NCBI RefSeq assembly: GCF_030656115.1
Contig: NZ_JAUSOO010000026.1
Span: 1-48,081 of the forward strand
DNA: 48,081 nt
Reading direction: 5' to 3'
Source of the DNA: Hydrogenophaga sp.
Lineage (GTDB): Bacteria > Pseudomonadota > Gammaproteobacteria > Burkholderiales > Burkholderiaceae_C
Each line of letters starts with the position of its first letter. The stretch's first letter is position 1. The position numbers were made by a program, and so were the translations under genes. Positions 1 through 8,217 of the stretch are shown piece by piece. The notes below the pieces were generated by a model, which was not told the origin of the DNA, ran no database searches, and saw nothing but the letters and a program-made list of their open reading frames with translations.

Positions 1-1469
1 AAGTAGTTGAGCTGCATGGTGCGCTCGAAATCGTGGAAGCGGTCGTAGCTGGCCTCGATGGCGCGGCGGATGGAGCGGCCGGCATTGTTGATCAAGAAAT
101 CAACGCTCCCGTGATGGGCGATCAGCGTCTGCACAAAGCGGTCGCAATCGGCCATGTCGGCGATGTCGGCCGGGTAGGCGATGAACTGGTAGCCCTTGTC
201 TTTCGCTTCTTTGCAGGCTTCGTCAAGCTTGTCCTGGTCGCGCCCGCAGATGATGGTGACCGCACCCGCCTCGGCGAACTTGTGCGCCGCCGCCAGGCCA
301 ATGCCCGAGCTGCCGCCGGTGACCAGCACCACCTTGCCCGCCACCGTGCCTTTGAGGCTGCGATCGATGTGCAGGTCGGGGTCGAGGTGGCGCTCCCAGT
401 AGTCCCACAGCCGCCAGGCGTAGTCCTTGAGGTTGGGGCACGCAATGCCGCTGCCCTTGAGCGCGGCCAGGGTTTCGCGGCAATCGAAGCGCGTGGGGTA
501 GTTGACGAAGTTCATCATGTCCTCGGGCAAGCCGAGGTCTTGCATGATGGCGCGGTACACCCGGCGCACCGGCGCCAGCGCCATCAGGCCTTTTTTCACG
601 CTTTTGGGAATGAAGCCCATGAGCGCGGCGTTGATGAACAGGTTCATCTTGGGCGCGTGCGCAGCCTTGCTCAAGATGTCGAGCACGTCGCCCACGCGGT
701 AGCCCATGGGGTCCACCAGATGGAAGCACTGGCCGCTGGCGCGCTTGTGGTGGCTGATGTGGTCCAGCGCGTCCACGACGAAGTCCACCGGCACGATGTT
801 GATGCGCCCACCCTCCAGCCCCACGCTGGGCATCCACGGCGGCAAGATCTGGCGCATGCGCTGGATCAGCTTGAAGAAGTAGTACGGGCCGTCGATCTTG
901 TCCATCTCGCCCGTGGTGGAGTCGCCCACCACCAGCGCCGGCCGGTAGATGCTCCACGGCACTTTGCATTCCTGGCGCACGATCTTTTCGCTCTCGTGCT
1001 TGGTCATGAAGTACGGGTGGTCGATGTTCTCGGCCTCCTCGAACATGTCTTCCCGGAACACGCCTTCGTACAAACCAGCGGCGGCAATCGACGAAACGTG
1101 GTGGAAATGCCCGGCACCGATGGCCTTGGCCAACTCCACCGTGTTGCGCGTGCCCTCGATGTTGACGGCGATCTGGCTCTCCTCATCGGCCTCCAGGTCG
1201 TACACCGCCGCCAGGTGGTAAAAATGGTCCACCTTGCCCTTGAGCGCCTTCACCCCTTCGGCGCTCACCCCCAGTTTTTTGCTCGTCAAGTCGCCAAACA
1301 CCGGCACGGCGCGCGTCTCGCTGACACCCCAGTACTCACGCAGCTCGGGCACCTTGCCTTCGCTGGCCTGGCGGATCAAAAAGTGAACCACTGCGCCCTT
1401 GCGCTCCAGCAGTTTTTTGACAAGGCGTTTGCCAATGAAGCCCGTGGCTCCGGTGACGAAATAATGCAT
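1..1469 (-). CDS. Two-domain fatty acyl-CoA reductase (SDR family), 3' end outside window
   Basis: About 489 N-terminal residues are present; the gene runs off the left edge. The first Rossmann motif, GATGFIG, is at residues 7-13, followed by extended-SDR features such as HHVSSIAAAGLYEG and FREDMFEEAENIDHPY. A second NAD(P)-binding domain starts near residue 380 with VTGGSSGIG and continues to NNAGRSIRR. From memory this two-domain layout and many segments match the Marinobacter aquaeolei fatty acyl-CoA reductase of about 660 residues, which reduces fatty acyl-CoA to fatty alcohol using NADPH. The start MHYFVTG has an AGGAG site 7 bases upstream. It diverges from the phasin gene across 228 bp. 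A wax ester synthase gene about 11 kb away could use its product. Substrate chain length cannot be read from the sequence. Confidence 0.88.
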   Translation of the reverse strand, partial: MHYFVTGATGFIGKRLVKKLLERKGAVVHFLIRQASEGKVPELREYWGVSETRAVPVFGDLTSKKLGVSAEGVKALKGKVDHFYHLAAVYDLEADEESQIAVNIEGTRNTVELAKAIGAGHFHHVSSIAAAGLYEGVFREDMFEEAENIDHPYFMTKHESEKIVRQECKVPWSIYRPALVVGDSTTGEMDKIDGPYYFFKLIQRMRQILPPWMPSVGLEGGRINIVPVDFVVDALDHISHHKRASGQCFHLVDPMGYRVGDVLDILSKAAHAPKMNLFINAALMGFIPKSVKKGLMALAPVRRVYRAIMQDLGLPEDMMNFVNYPTRFDCRETLAALKGSGIACPNLKDYAWRLWDYWERHLDPDLHIDRSLKGTVAGKVVLVTGGSSGIGLAAAHKFAEAGAVTIICGRDQDKLDEACKEAKDKGYQFIAYPADIADMADCDRFVQTLIAHHGSVDFLINNAGRSIRRAIEASYDRFHDFERTMQLNY

Positions 1470-1604
1470 AAAGGCTCCTGTTAGCGGTTTTTTGCGTGCG
1501 GTGCACGGGGAAGAGGAATGGCGTTTCAACCCGCCATTCTTGTCCATGAACACCGCGCAACAATTCCGCAATAACCCGCGCCAGCTTTAGTCTCCCGACC
1601 CTAC

Positions 1605-1619
1605 ACAGACCAGGTCTGT
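1605..1619. promoter_or_regulatory. Perfect 15-bp palindrome between reductase and phasin genes
   Basis: ACAGACC-A-GGTCTGT, with 7-bp perfect arms around one central base, lies in the 228-bp divergent region, 79 bp before the phasin start and 136 bp from the reductase start. Its size and symmetry suit a TetR-type dimer, and a TetR gene lies 2.2 kb downstream, but no second copy was seen in front of that gene. Confidence 0.45.
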
Positions 1620-1697
1620 CGGCTTACATTGAATACACGCCACGGCCATTGGCCCTGCCTTATTCCTTTCAATTCAATCCATTTCACGGAGTTCATC

Positions 1698-2375
1698 ATG
1701 GTCAAGAAAATCCAGAAACCTGGCACCAGCAAAAAAACCACCGCAACCAGCGCACCATCGCCCCTGTCGGGCGCCATCAAAGATTCGGCCCAGCAAATTT
1801 GGCTGGCCGGCCTGGGCGCTTTTTCCAAGGCGCAGGAAGAAGGTGGCAAAGCGTTTGAATCTTTGGTGAAAGAGGGCCTGGCGATCCAGCGCAAAACACA
1901 GGCGGTGGCCGAAGAACGCATTTCAGAAGCCACCAGCCGCGTGACCCACATGGCCACCGACATTTCCAGCAAAGCTGCTGGCCAATGGGACAAGCTGGAA
2001 AACATTTTTGAAGACCGCGTGGCCAAAGCACTGAACAAACTGGGCGTGCCTTCGGCGCGCGACATCGAATCCCTGATGGAGCGCATCGACACCCTGAGCC
2101 AGGCCGTGGACAAGTTGAGCGACAAAGCCCCGGCCAAGGTGGCTGCCAAGGCTCCCGCCAAAGCCGTCACCGCACCCGCTGCCCGCAAGACTGCGGCCAA
2201 GGCACCAGCCAAAAAAGCAGCCAAGCCGGCAGCCAAAGCACCCGCCAAAACCGCTCCTGAAGCCGAGGTGCCAACGGCACCAGAAACCCCCAGTGAAATC
2301 GCGGCAACCCCTGCCAAAGCGGCCCGCAAGTCTGCACCGCGCAAGAAGGCCGAGCCCAAGGTGGAAGCGGTCTGA
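1698..2375 (+). CDS. PhaF-like phasin with histone-H1-like tail
   Basis: A 225-residue granule-associated protein. The N-terminal 140 residues are a helical phasin domain (IWLAGLGAFSKAQEEGGKAFESLVKEG, then a coiled-coil-prone stretch ending in ESLMERIDTLSQAVDKLSDK). From about residue 143 the protein becomes a low-complexity Ala/Lys/Pro tail with AKAPAK-type repeats, as in PhaF of Pseudomonas, where the tail binds DNA and helps segregate PHA granules. The start at 1698 is chosen over an in-frame upstream ATG at 1629 because a GGAG site sits 6 bases before it and the domain begins there. A strong terminator follows the stop. Its neighbours make wax esters, so it could coat either PHA or neutral-lipid inclusions; this is inference. 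Confidence 0.88.
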   Translation: MVKKIQKPGTSKKTTATSAPSPLSGAIKDSAQQIWLAGLGAFSKAQEEGGKAFESLVKEGLAIQRKTQAVAEERISEATSRVTHMATDISSKAAGQWDKLENIFEDRVAKALNKLGVPSARDIESLMERIDTLSQAVDKLSDKAPAKVAAKAPAKAVTAPAARKTAAKAPAKKAAKPAAKAPAKTAPEAEVPTAPETPSEIAATPAKAARKSAPRKKAEPKVEAV

Positions 2376-2408
2376 CAACGCCATGGCGGCTTGCCGCTGG
2401 TCCATCAC

Positions 2409-2432
2409 AGGGGCGCTTGACGCCCCTTTTTT
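2409..2432 (+). terminator. Rho-independent terminator after the phasin gene
   Basis: The stem AGGGGCG / CGCCCCT with loop CTTGA is followed by six T residues, 34 bp after the phasin stop codon. It separates the phasin transcript from the patatin gene. Confidence 0.85.
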
Positions 2433-2495
2433 GCGTCCGTCCAACATGCTGCAGCGCAGCATGCTCCAACGCACACGCGGTCTACACTCCCACGC

Positions 2496-3770
2496 ATGAT
2501 GTCCCCCCGCCAAGCCCCTGCCCGCTCCACCGCGCCGGCCCAGCGCACCGCACGGCCCATCCGTCCCCGCATCGCCGTGGCGCTGGCTGGTGGCGGCCCG
2601 CTGGGGGCCATCTACGAAATCGGTGCACTCTGCGCTCTGGACGACTGCCTGCAAGGCCTGGACTTCAATGCCTGCGACCACTACGTGGGCGTTTCGGCCG
2701 GTGGTTTCATCGCGGCGGGCCTGGCCAACGGCATGACGCCACGCCAGCTCTGCGAAATGTTCATTGAAGACCTGCCCAACGAAGAAAACTTCGACCCCTC
2801 GTGGTTGCTCAAACCCGCCTGGGCCGAGTTTGGCCACCGCCTGCAGCGTCTGCCGGGCTTGCTGGGCAGTGCACTGTGGGCCTGGGGCGTGCAAGGCAAG
2901 CCCCTGACCAACGCCTTTGAGCGGCTCGGCGCGGCCTTGCCCACCGGCGTGCTCGACAACGAGGGCATTCACCAGCACATCGAACGCCTGTTCAGCCGCG
3001 CAGGCCGCAGCAACGACTTTCGCCAACTGCGTGCGCGCCTGACGCTGGTGGCCACCCAGCTCGACACGGGCAACGCCGCGCCGTTTGGCAGCCCGGGCTG
3101 GGACCACGTGCCCATTTCGCGTGCGATCCAGGCCAGCGCGGCCTTGCCCGGCCTGTTCCCGCCGGTGGAGATTGAAGGCAAACACTATGTGGACGGCGCG
3201 CTGAAGAAAACCCTGCACGCCACCGTGGCGCTGGACGAGGGTGTGGGCCTGCTGCTGTGCCTGAACCCCCTGGTGCCGTTCCACGCCAGCGAGCACCCGC
3301 GCAGCACCAAGCGCATTCCCTCGCTGGTGGAGGGCGGCTTGCCTGCCGTCATGAGCCAGACTTTTCGCTCCATGATCCATTCGCGGCTGGCGCTGGGGTT
3401 CAAGCACTACGAACGCGCCTATCCCGAGACCGACATCGTGCTGATTGAACCCGACCACCGCGATGCCGAGCTGTTTTTTGCCAACACCTTCAGCTACCGC
3501 CAACGCCGCGAAATGGCCGAACACGCGTACCAGCAAACCCGCCAGCAACTGCACGAGCGGCGGGCCGAACTGGCACCCAAGCTCGCGCGCCATGGCGTGC
3601 AGATCGACACGGTGGCGCTGCACGACCCCGCGCGGCACCTGCTGGCGCCTGCGCCACGCCGGGCCCTGGCGCGGCGTTCGGGGGCATCGGCCACACAACG
3701 GCTGCACGCCACACTGGACACCCTGCAACACCAGCTCGCGCGCCCCCCTTCGCCCACGCGCAGCCACTGA
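2496..3770 (+). CDS. Patatin-like phospholipase / lipid acyl hydrolase
   Basis: A 424-residue patatin-family serine hydrolase. The glycine-rich oxyanion loop is AGGGPLGAIYEIG (residues 31-43), the nucleophile elbow GVSAG is at 65-69 (Ser67), and the catalytic aspartate is in VDGA (Asp233), giving the Ser-Asp dyad. The first 24 residues are Pro/Arg/Ala-rich and unlike a signal peptide, so the enzyme is probably cytosolic. No clear ribosome-binding site precedes the tandem ATGATG start. A TetR gene follows after 70 bp on the same strand. Position beside a phasin and in a lipid-storage neighbourhood suggests release of fatty acids from membrane or stored lipid; the substrate is not known. Confidence 0.85.
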   Translation: MMSPRQAPARSTAPAQRTARPIRPRIAVALAGGGPLGAIYEIGALCALDDCLQGLDFNACDHYVGVSAGGFIAAGLANGMTPRQLCEMFIEDLPNEENFDPSWLLKPAWAEFGHRLQRLPGLLGSALWAWGVQGKPLTNAFERLGAALPTGVLDNEGIHQHIERLFSRAGRSNDFRQLRARLTLVATQLDTGNAAPFGSPGWDHVPISRAIQASAALPGLFPPVEIEGKHYVDGALKKTLHATVALDEGVGLLLCLNPLVPFHASEHPRSTKRIPSLVEGGLPAVMSQTFRSMIHSRLALGFKHYERAYPETDIVLIEPDHRDAELFFANTFSYRQRREMAEHAYQQTRQQLHERRAELAPKLARHGVQIDTVALHDPARHLLAPAPRRALARRSGASATQRLHATLDTLQHQLARPPSPTRSH

Positions 3771-3840
3771 GAGGCTGTGAGTCTTTCGCTCATGCCCGAC
3801 AATCCTTCCACCGCTGAGCGGACCAAAGGACACCCGACAC

Positions 3841-4500
3841 ATGGTCAAAAAAGCCCCCCGCCGAACCGCTGAGCGCATCCTGGAGGTGACGCTCGAACTG
3901 TTCAACCGCTTTGGCGAACCCAACGTTTCCACCACGCTCATCTCGGCCGAACTCGGCATCAGCCCGGGCAACCTGTATTACCACTACCCGGCCAAAGACG
4001 AACTCATCAACGCGCTGTTTGAGCGCTACGAACGCGCGCTCAACGAGCTGCTCAACGCCAGCGACGGCGTGCGCAACGTGGAAGATGCCTGGTTTTTCAT
4101 GCACTCGCTGTTTGAAACCATTTGGGCGTACCGATTTCTGTACCGCGACCTGAACGACCTGCTGTCCAAAAACCGCCTGCTGGAAACGCGTTTTCAGGCG
4201 GTGCTGAAAAACAAGACCCGGGCCATTCGCACGGTGCTCACCGGCATGGGCCGCAGCGGCGCCGTGGACATCGATGCGCGCGAAGTCGAGCCCACCGCCC
4301 AATGCATGGTGGTGGTGCTGACTTACTGGCTGAGTTTTGAATACGTGCGCGACCCGCGCAACGCGCTGGAGCCGGACAACGCGCAACAAGCCCTCATGCG
4401 CGGGGCCTACCATGTGCTCACCCTGTTGGCGCCCTACCTGGAAGCCAGCCAGCGCCAGCACCTGCTGCAGCTCACCGGGGCGTACAACCCGCCCACTTGA
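3841..4500 (+). CDS. TetR/AcrR family transcriptional regulator
   Basis: A 219-residue regulator with an N-terminal TetR helix-turn-helix: AERILEVTLELFNRFGEPNVSTTLISAELGISPGNLYYHYPAKDELI is the classic three-helix unit ending in the LYYHYPAK recognition segment. The C-terminal helices (FFMHSLFETIWAYRFLYRDLNDLLSKN) resemble the repressor C-terminal domain found in TetR proteins of beta- and gammaproteobacteria tied to fatty-acid functions. It follows the patatin gene on the same strand. Likely targets are the neighbouring lipid genes, and the palindrome at 1605-1619 is a candidate site, but this is inference from position only. Confidence 0.88.
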   Translation: MVKKAPRRTAERILEVTLELFNRFGEPNVSTTLISAELGISPGNLYYHYPAKDELINALFERYERALNELLNASDGVRNVEDAWFFMHSLFETIWAYRFLYRDLNDLLSKNRLLETRFQAVLKNKTRAIRTVLTGMGRSGAVDIDAREVEPTAQCMVVVLTYWLSFEYVRDPRNALEPDNAQQALMRGAYHVLTLLAPYLEASQRQHLLQLTGAYNPPT

Positions 4501-4531
4501 CTCAGCGCAGGGCGCGCACCCCATCGGCGGC

Positions 4532-5629
4532 TCAGCGGCTCAGCCCATCCACCGCCTGAAACAAGGCTTGGCGCGCCTGCACCACGACCTGGGCGCGCCA
4601 AGCGTCGGTGTTGACGTAAAAAGTGTCCCGCATCTGCTGCTGGATCGCCTGCTGCTGTGCCGCCGGTGCCTCGGGATGCTGGTGCAACCAGTGGTCGGCA
4701 CGCAAGGCATGGATCACATCGGCAATGGGCAAGGTCCCGTACTCCAGGGCGATGCCGGTGTATTCGGCCTGTGGACATTCCTCGTAGGCGGCACCCCACA
4801 TCAATCCCGTCAGCCGCGCCGATGTGGAGCTGCCGTCGTAGATCGACGTGACCGGCGTCTGGCCGTTGCCGTCCCACCAGCGGCGCGCGCGTGCCAAGGC
4901 GGCGGGGTCGTCGTGGCAGGCACAAATGCGCTCGCCCACCCCACGGGGGCCCAGGCCGGTGTGCAGGTCGATCCAGGCCAGGCGATGGGCTTTTTGCGCC
5001 TGGCTGCGCAGCACCTGACGCAAGGTCAGGTTGCTCCAGGTGGGCGCGGTGCCGCCAAAAAACAGGCCATCGGCCACCGCGTGCTGCCCTTGCGTCACGG
5101 CGGCCTGGTAGCGCGCCGGCCCTTGGGTGGCCACATAAACGTCCAGGGCGGCCTGGTTGTCGGGCCCGGGGGGCCAGGTTTCGGGCAACAGCAGCGCGTG
5201 CAGTTCGGCGTAAGCCGGGTTCTGTGGCAAGGGCTGGCTGAAGTCCTGAAAATTGCGGTTCAGGTCCACGTTTTCATGGGTCACCCGGCGCACCCATGAA
5301 AAACCGTGCGGGTTGAGGGCGTGGATGTACAGCACGGTCACCCCGGCCGCGCGGGCATGCGCACGCCATTCAGCGTCGTGGGCGGCAAACACCTGCACGC
5401 CAGAGCCGCAAAAGCCTTCGGCCCCGTGGCAGGCACTGCTCACGATCAGCAGGCGCTCGGCATCGGGGTCGCCGTCCAGCGCCACGTCCATGGCCAGGGT
5501 TTCGCCCTCTCTGCCGGGCAGCGGGTGGTTGTGGCTGGTGATGGCCATGCCAGCGGTGGCCGCCGCTTCCAGAAACTGCACCCGGGCGCGGGCGTAGGTG
5601 GGTGCAAACGCGGCTTGCGCGCTGATCAT
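4532..5629 (-). CDS. DUF2817 / M14-like metallopeptidase family protein
   Basis: A 365-residue protein of the DUF2817 group, related to zinc carboxypeptidases. Zinc ligands appear in SACHGAEGF (His68, Glu71) and in WIDLHTGLG; the candidate catalytic glutamate is in GIALEYGT. The segment NVDLNRNF is typical of the family. The start at 5629 gives an ATGA overlap with the stop of the upstream M20 gene, pointing to translational coupling; an in-frame start 33 bases further upstream lies inside that gene and is less likely. No signal peptide is visible. Together with the M20 hydrolase it probably acts on small amide- or peptide-type compounds. Confidence 0.8.
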   Translation of the reverse strand: MISAQAAFAPTYARARVQFLEAAATAGMAITSHNHPLPGREGETLAMDVALDGDPDAERLLIVSSACHGAEGFCGSGVQVFAAHDAEWRAHARAAGVTVLYIHALNPHGFSWVRRVTHENVDLNRNFQDFSQPLPQNPAYAELHALLLPETWPPGPDNQAALDVYVATQGPARYQAAVTQGQHAVADGLFFGGTAPTWSNLTLRQVLRSQAQKAHRLAWIDLHTGLGPRGVGERICACHDDPAALARARRWWDGNGQTPVTSIYDGSSTSARLTGLMWGAAYEECPQAEYTGIALEYGTLPIADVIHALRADHWLHQHPEAPAAQQQAIQQQMRDTFYVNTDAWRAQVVVQARQALFQAVDGLSR

Positions 5630-6843
5630 GTGGCAGCCCCGGCGCGCGGCTGGGCCAACCATTTCTCAGCCAGGCGCACCCAGAAGGTGGCGCCCAGCGG
5701 AATCAGGTCGTCGTTGAAGTCGTAGCTGGGGTTGTGCAGCATGCAGGGGCCCTCGCCATGGCCCATCTCGCGGTGCGCGCCGTCGCCGTTGGCGATGAAG
5801 GCGTAGCAGCCGGGGCGCTCCTGCAGCATGTAGGCAAAGTCTTCGGCGCCCATGGTGGGCTCCTGGTCCAGCACCCGGTCGGCGCCCACGATCTCGGCCA
5901 TCACGGCGCGCGCAAAGGCGGTTTCGGCCGGATGGTTGATGGTGGGCGGGTAGTTGCGCTTGAACCGGAATTCGCAGGTGGCGCCAAAGGCGGCGCAGGT
6001 GTGCTGCGCAATCTCGCCCATGCGGCGCTCAATCAGGTCCAGCACCTCATAGGTAAAGGTACGCACCGTGCCCTGGATCTCGCAGCTGTCGGGCACCACG
6101 TTGGTGGCCTCGCCAGTGTGGATCATGGTGACCGAGATCACGCCCGCGTCCACCGGCTTTTTGTTGCGGGTAATGATGGTCTGGAACGCCTGCACCATCT
6201 GGCAGGCCACCGGCACCGGGTCGATGCCGTTGTGCGGCAGCGCGGCGTGCGATCCCTTGCCGCGAATGACGATGTGGAACTCGTTGCTCGACGCCATCAC
6301 CGGCCCGGTGCTGGCCGCCAAGGTACCCACCGGCAGGCCGGGCCAGTTGTGCATGCCGAACACGGCCTCGACCGGAAAACGCTCGAACAGCCCGTCTTTG
6401 ATCATCTCGCGGGCACCGCCGCCGCCTTCTTCGGCGGGCTGAAAAATCAGGACCACGGTGCCGTCAAAGTCGCGGTGTTTCGCCAGGTACTGGGCCGCAG
6501 CCAGCAGCATGGCGGTGTGGCCGTCGTGACCGCAGGCATGCATTTTGCCGGCGTGCTGGCTGGCGTGGGCAAAGGTGTTGTGCTCCTGCATGGGCAGCGC
6601 GTCCATGTCGGCACGCAGGCCGATCGCGCGACCGCAGGCACCGCCGTCGCGCCCGTGCACGATGCCCACCACACCGGTGGTGCCCATGCCACGGTGTATT
6701 TCAAGGCCCCACTCGGTCAGTTTTTGGGCCACCACCTCGGCGGTGCGCACCTCTTTGAAGCACAGCTCGGGGTGGGCGTGGATGTCACGCCGGACCGCCG
6801 CAATGCCCTGCGCCTGGGTGAGAATGGAGTCGATCAGTTGCAT
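5626..6843 (-). CDS. M20D family amidohydrolase (HipO-like)
   Basis: A 405-residue metal-dependent amidohydrolase of the hippurate hydrolase / N-acyl amino acid hydrolase type. Visible motifs are IHAHPEL (residues 21-27), RADMDALPMQE (78-88), MHACGHDGHTAMLL (Cys104 and His106 metal ligands), FQPAEEGGGGA (Glu138-139) and GAEDFAYM near the C-terminus. The start MQLIDSIL at 6843 is preceded by GAGAGG; longer frames upstream have no family similarity. The enzymes cleave N-acyl or N-aroyl amino acids in the cytoplasm. It lies downstream of an exported substrate-binding protein and overlaps the DUF2817 gene, so the three may scavenge one amide-type nutrient. Confidence 0.88.
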   Translation of the reverse strand: MQLIDSILTQAQGIAAVRRDIHAHPELCFKEVRTAEVVAQKLTEWGLEIHRGMGTTGVVGIVHGRDGGACGRAIGLRADMDALPMQEHNTFAHASQHAGKMHACGHDGHTAMLLAAAQYLAKHRDFDGTVVLIFQPAEEGGGGAREMIKDGLFERFPVEAVFGMHNWPGLPVGTLAASTGPVMASSNEFHIVIRGKGSHAALPHNGIDPVPVACQMVQAFQTIITRNKKPVDAGVISVTMIHTGEATNVVPDSCEIQGTVRTFTYEVLDLIERRMGEIAQHTCAAFGATCEFRFKRNYPPTINHPAETAFARAVMAEIVGADRVLDQEPTMGAEDFAYMLQERPGCYAFIANGDGAHREMGHGEGPCMLHNPSYDFNDDLIPLGATFWVRLAEKWLAQPRAGAAT

Positions 6844-6967
6844 GGGCGCCTCTCGGTACCGCTGCGCGGCACATGTTTGAAAATCAACATGGTACCGAAG
6901 ACACGCCAAAAACCAGCAACCCGCAGGCGACAACCCCCCAGCGATCAGACGCCCCGCCCAAGCAAGG

Positions 6968-8119
6968 TCAACGGCGAATGCGGCCATCCTCCGTCAGCAA
7001 CGTCAACTCGACAAACTTGGAACCCGTGTGCTTGTTGGGCGCAAAGTCCACCGGGAAACCACCCAGGTTCACATTTTTCATACTTTGAATGGCGTTGATG
7101 AAAGCCTCACGCGTCAGGGCACGCCCAGCCCGCTGCAACGCTTCAGTCAACACCTTGGCGGCCACAAAGCCTTCCATGCCGGAGTAGTTGGGCGCGACAC
7201 CGCGCTTGTCTTTCAGGGCGGCCAGGTACTCCCCCGACAAGCGGGTCACCGGGGAGTACGGGAAGGGCATCACCTGGCTGACGACCACGCCACGGGCTTC
7301 CGCGCCCAATTCATCCGCCAGGGCCTGTGTGCCGACAAACGACACGTTGTAAAAGTTGCCGGCGAAACCTTGCCGGCGGGCGAGCCGGATGAAAGTGGCG
7401 CAAGCTTTGTAGGCACCGATCTGCACAATGGCTTCGGGCTTTTGAGCCATGATGCTTTTCAGCGCCTGGTCCACATCGCTGGAATTGCGCTCCACCGTAC
7501 CCAACGCGGTGGGCTGCAAATCGAGGGTCTTCAGCGCACGGGAGACCCCTTCCAGACCGGCCTTGCCGTAGGCGTCGTTCTGGTAGAAAACCGCAATTTT
7601 CTTGATGCCGACCGAGGTGATCTGACGCACGATGGCGGCGGTTTCGTCAAAGTACGACGCCCGCACGTGGATCGCGTAGCGGTTGAACGGATCGCGCAGC
7701 GCCTCGGCGCCGGTGAAGGGAGCAAAAAAGGGAATTCTGGCCTCCGTGGCCAGCGGCAAAGCCACCAGACTGGTGGGGGTGCCAATGTAGCCAAACAGGG
7801 CAAACACATCTTCGCTGATGAATTGCCGGGTGTTCGCCGCGCAGCGCTCGGGCTCGTAACCGTCGTCGAGCTGTTTGATCTCGACACGCCGACCGTGGAC
7901 GCCGCCCTTGGCATTCAAGGCTTCGAGATAAAGCTGCGCACCCAGATGGAATTGCAGTCCCAGTTGCGTGGCCGCGCCGGTGAACGGTGCCGACTGACCC
8001 AACACGATGCGCTCATCGCCCACACCGGCCGTTTGCGCCTGTGCGCCGGTACTCCAAGCCCCCAGAGCCGCTGAACCCAGCAGCGTTCCCGCTTTTGAAA
8101 TGACATCACGACGTCGCAT
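6968..8119 (-). CDS. Branched-chain-amino-acid-type ABC transporter substrate-binding protein
   Basis: A 383-residue periplasmic binding protein of the LivJ/Leu-Ile-Val type. The N-terminus MRRRDVISKAGTLLGSAALGAWSTGAQAQ is an export signal with an Arg-rich start and an AQA cleavage region. The mature part begins RIVLGQSAPFTGAATQLG, the usual first strand and ligand loop of this family, and ends with TEDGRIRR. The start at 8119 has an AGGAG site. No permease or ATPase gene is nearby, so it is an orphan binding protein relying on a transporter elsewhere. The two hydrolase genes that follow after 124 bp suggest an amide or peptide ligand. Confidence 0.88.
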   Translation of the reverse strand: MRRRDVISKAGTLLGSAALGAWSTGAQAQTAGVGDERIVLGQSAPFTGAATQLGLQFHLGAQLYLEALNAKGGVHGRRVEIKQLDDGYEPERCAANTRQFISEDVFALFGYIGTPTSLVALPLATEARIPFFAPFTGAEALRDPFNRYAIHVRASYFDETAAIVRQITSVGIKKIAVFYQNDAYGKAGLEGVSRALKTLDLQPTALGTVERNSSDVDQALKSIMAQKPEAIVQIGAYKACATFIRLARRQGFAGNFYNVSFVGTQALADELGAEARGVVVSQVMPFPYSPVTRLSGEYLAALKDKRGVAPNYSGMEGFVAAKVLTEALQRAGRALTREAFINAIQSMKNVNLGGFPVDFAPNKHTGSKFVELTLLTEDGRIRR

Positions 8120-8217
8120 ACGGTAACTCCTGATATGCTGTTTTTGAGGATCCTGGCCTGCCAAGCAGGTACCGGGCAAGCAATTAGTAGGCCCCATAAC
8201 ATACACCGGTTTTGACC

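Noticed and set aside
1923..3971. A 682-codon minus-strand open frame over the phasin and patatin genes
   Set aside because: It is antisense to two genes with clear motifs and ribosome or start signals, and has no recognisable domain.
5734..7098. A 454-codon plus-strand open frame
   Set aside because: It is the shadow of the M20 amidohydrolase, whose metal-binding motifs are intact on the other strand.
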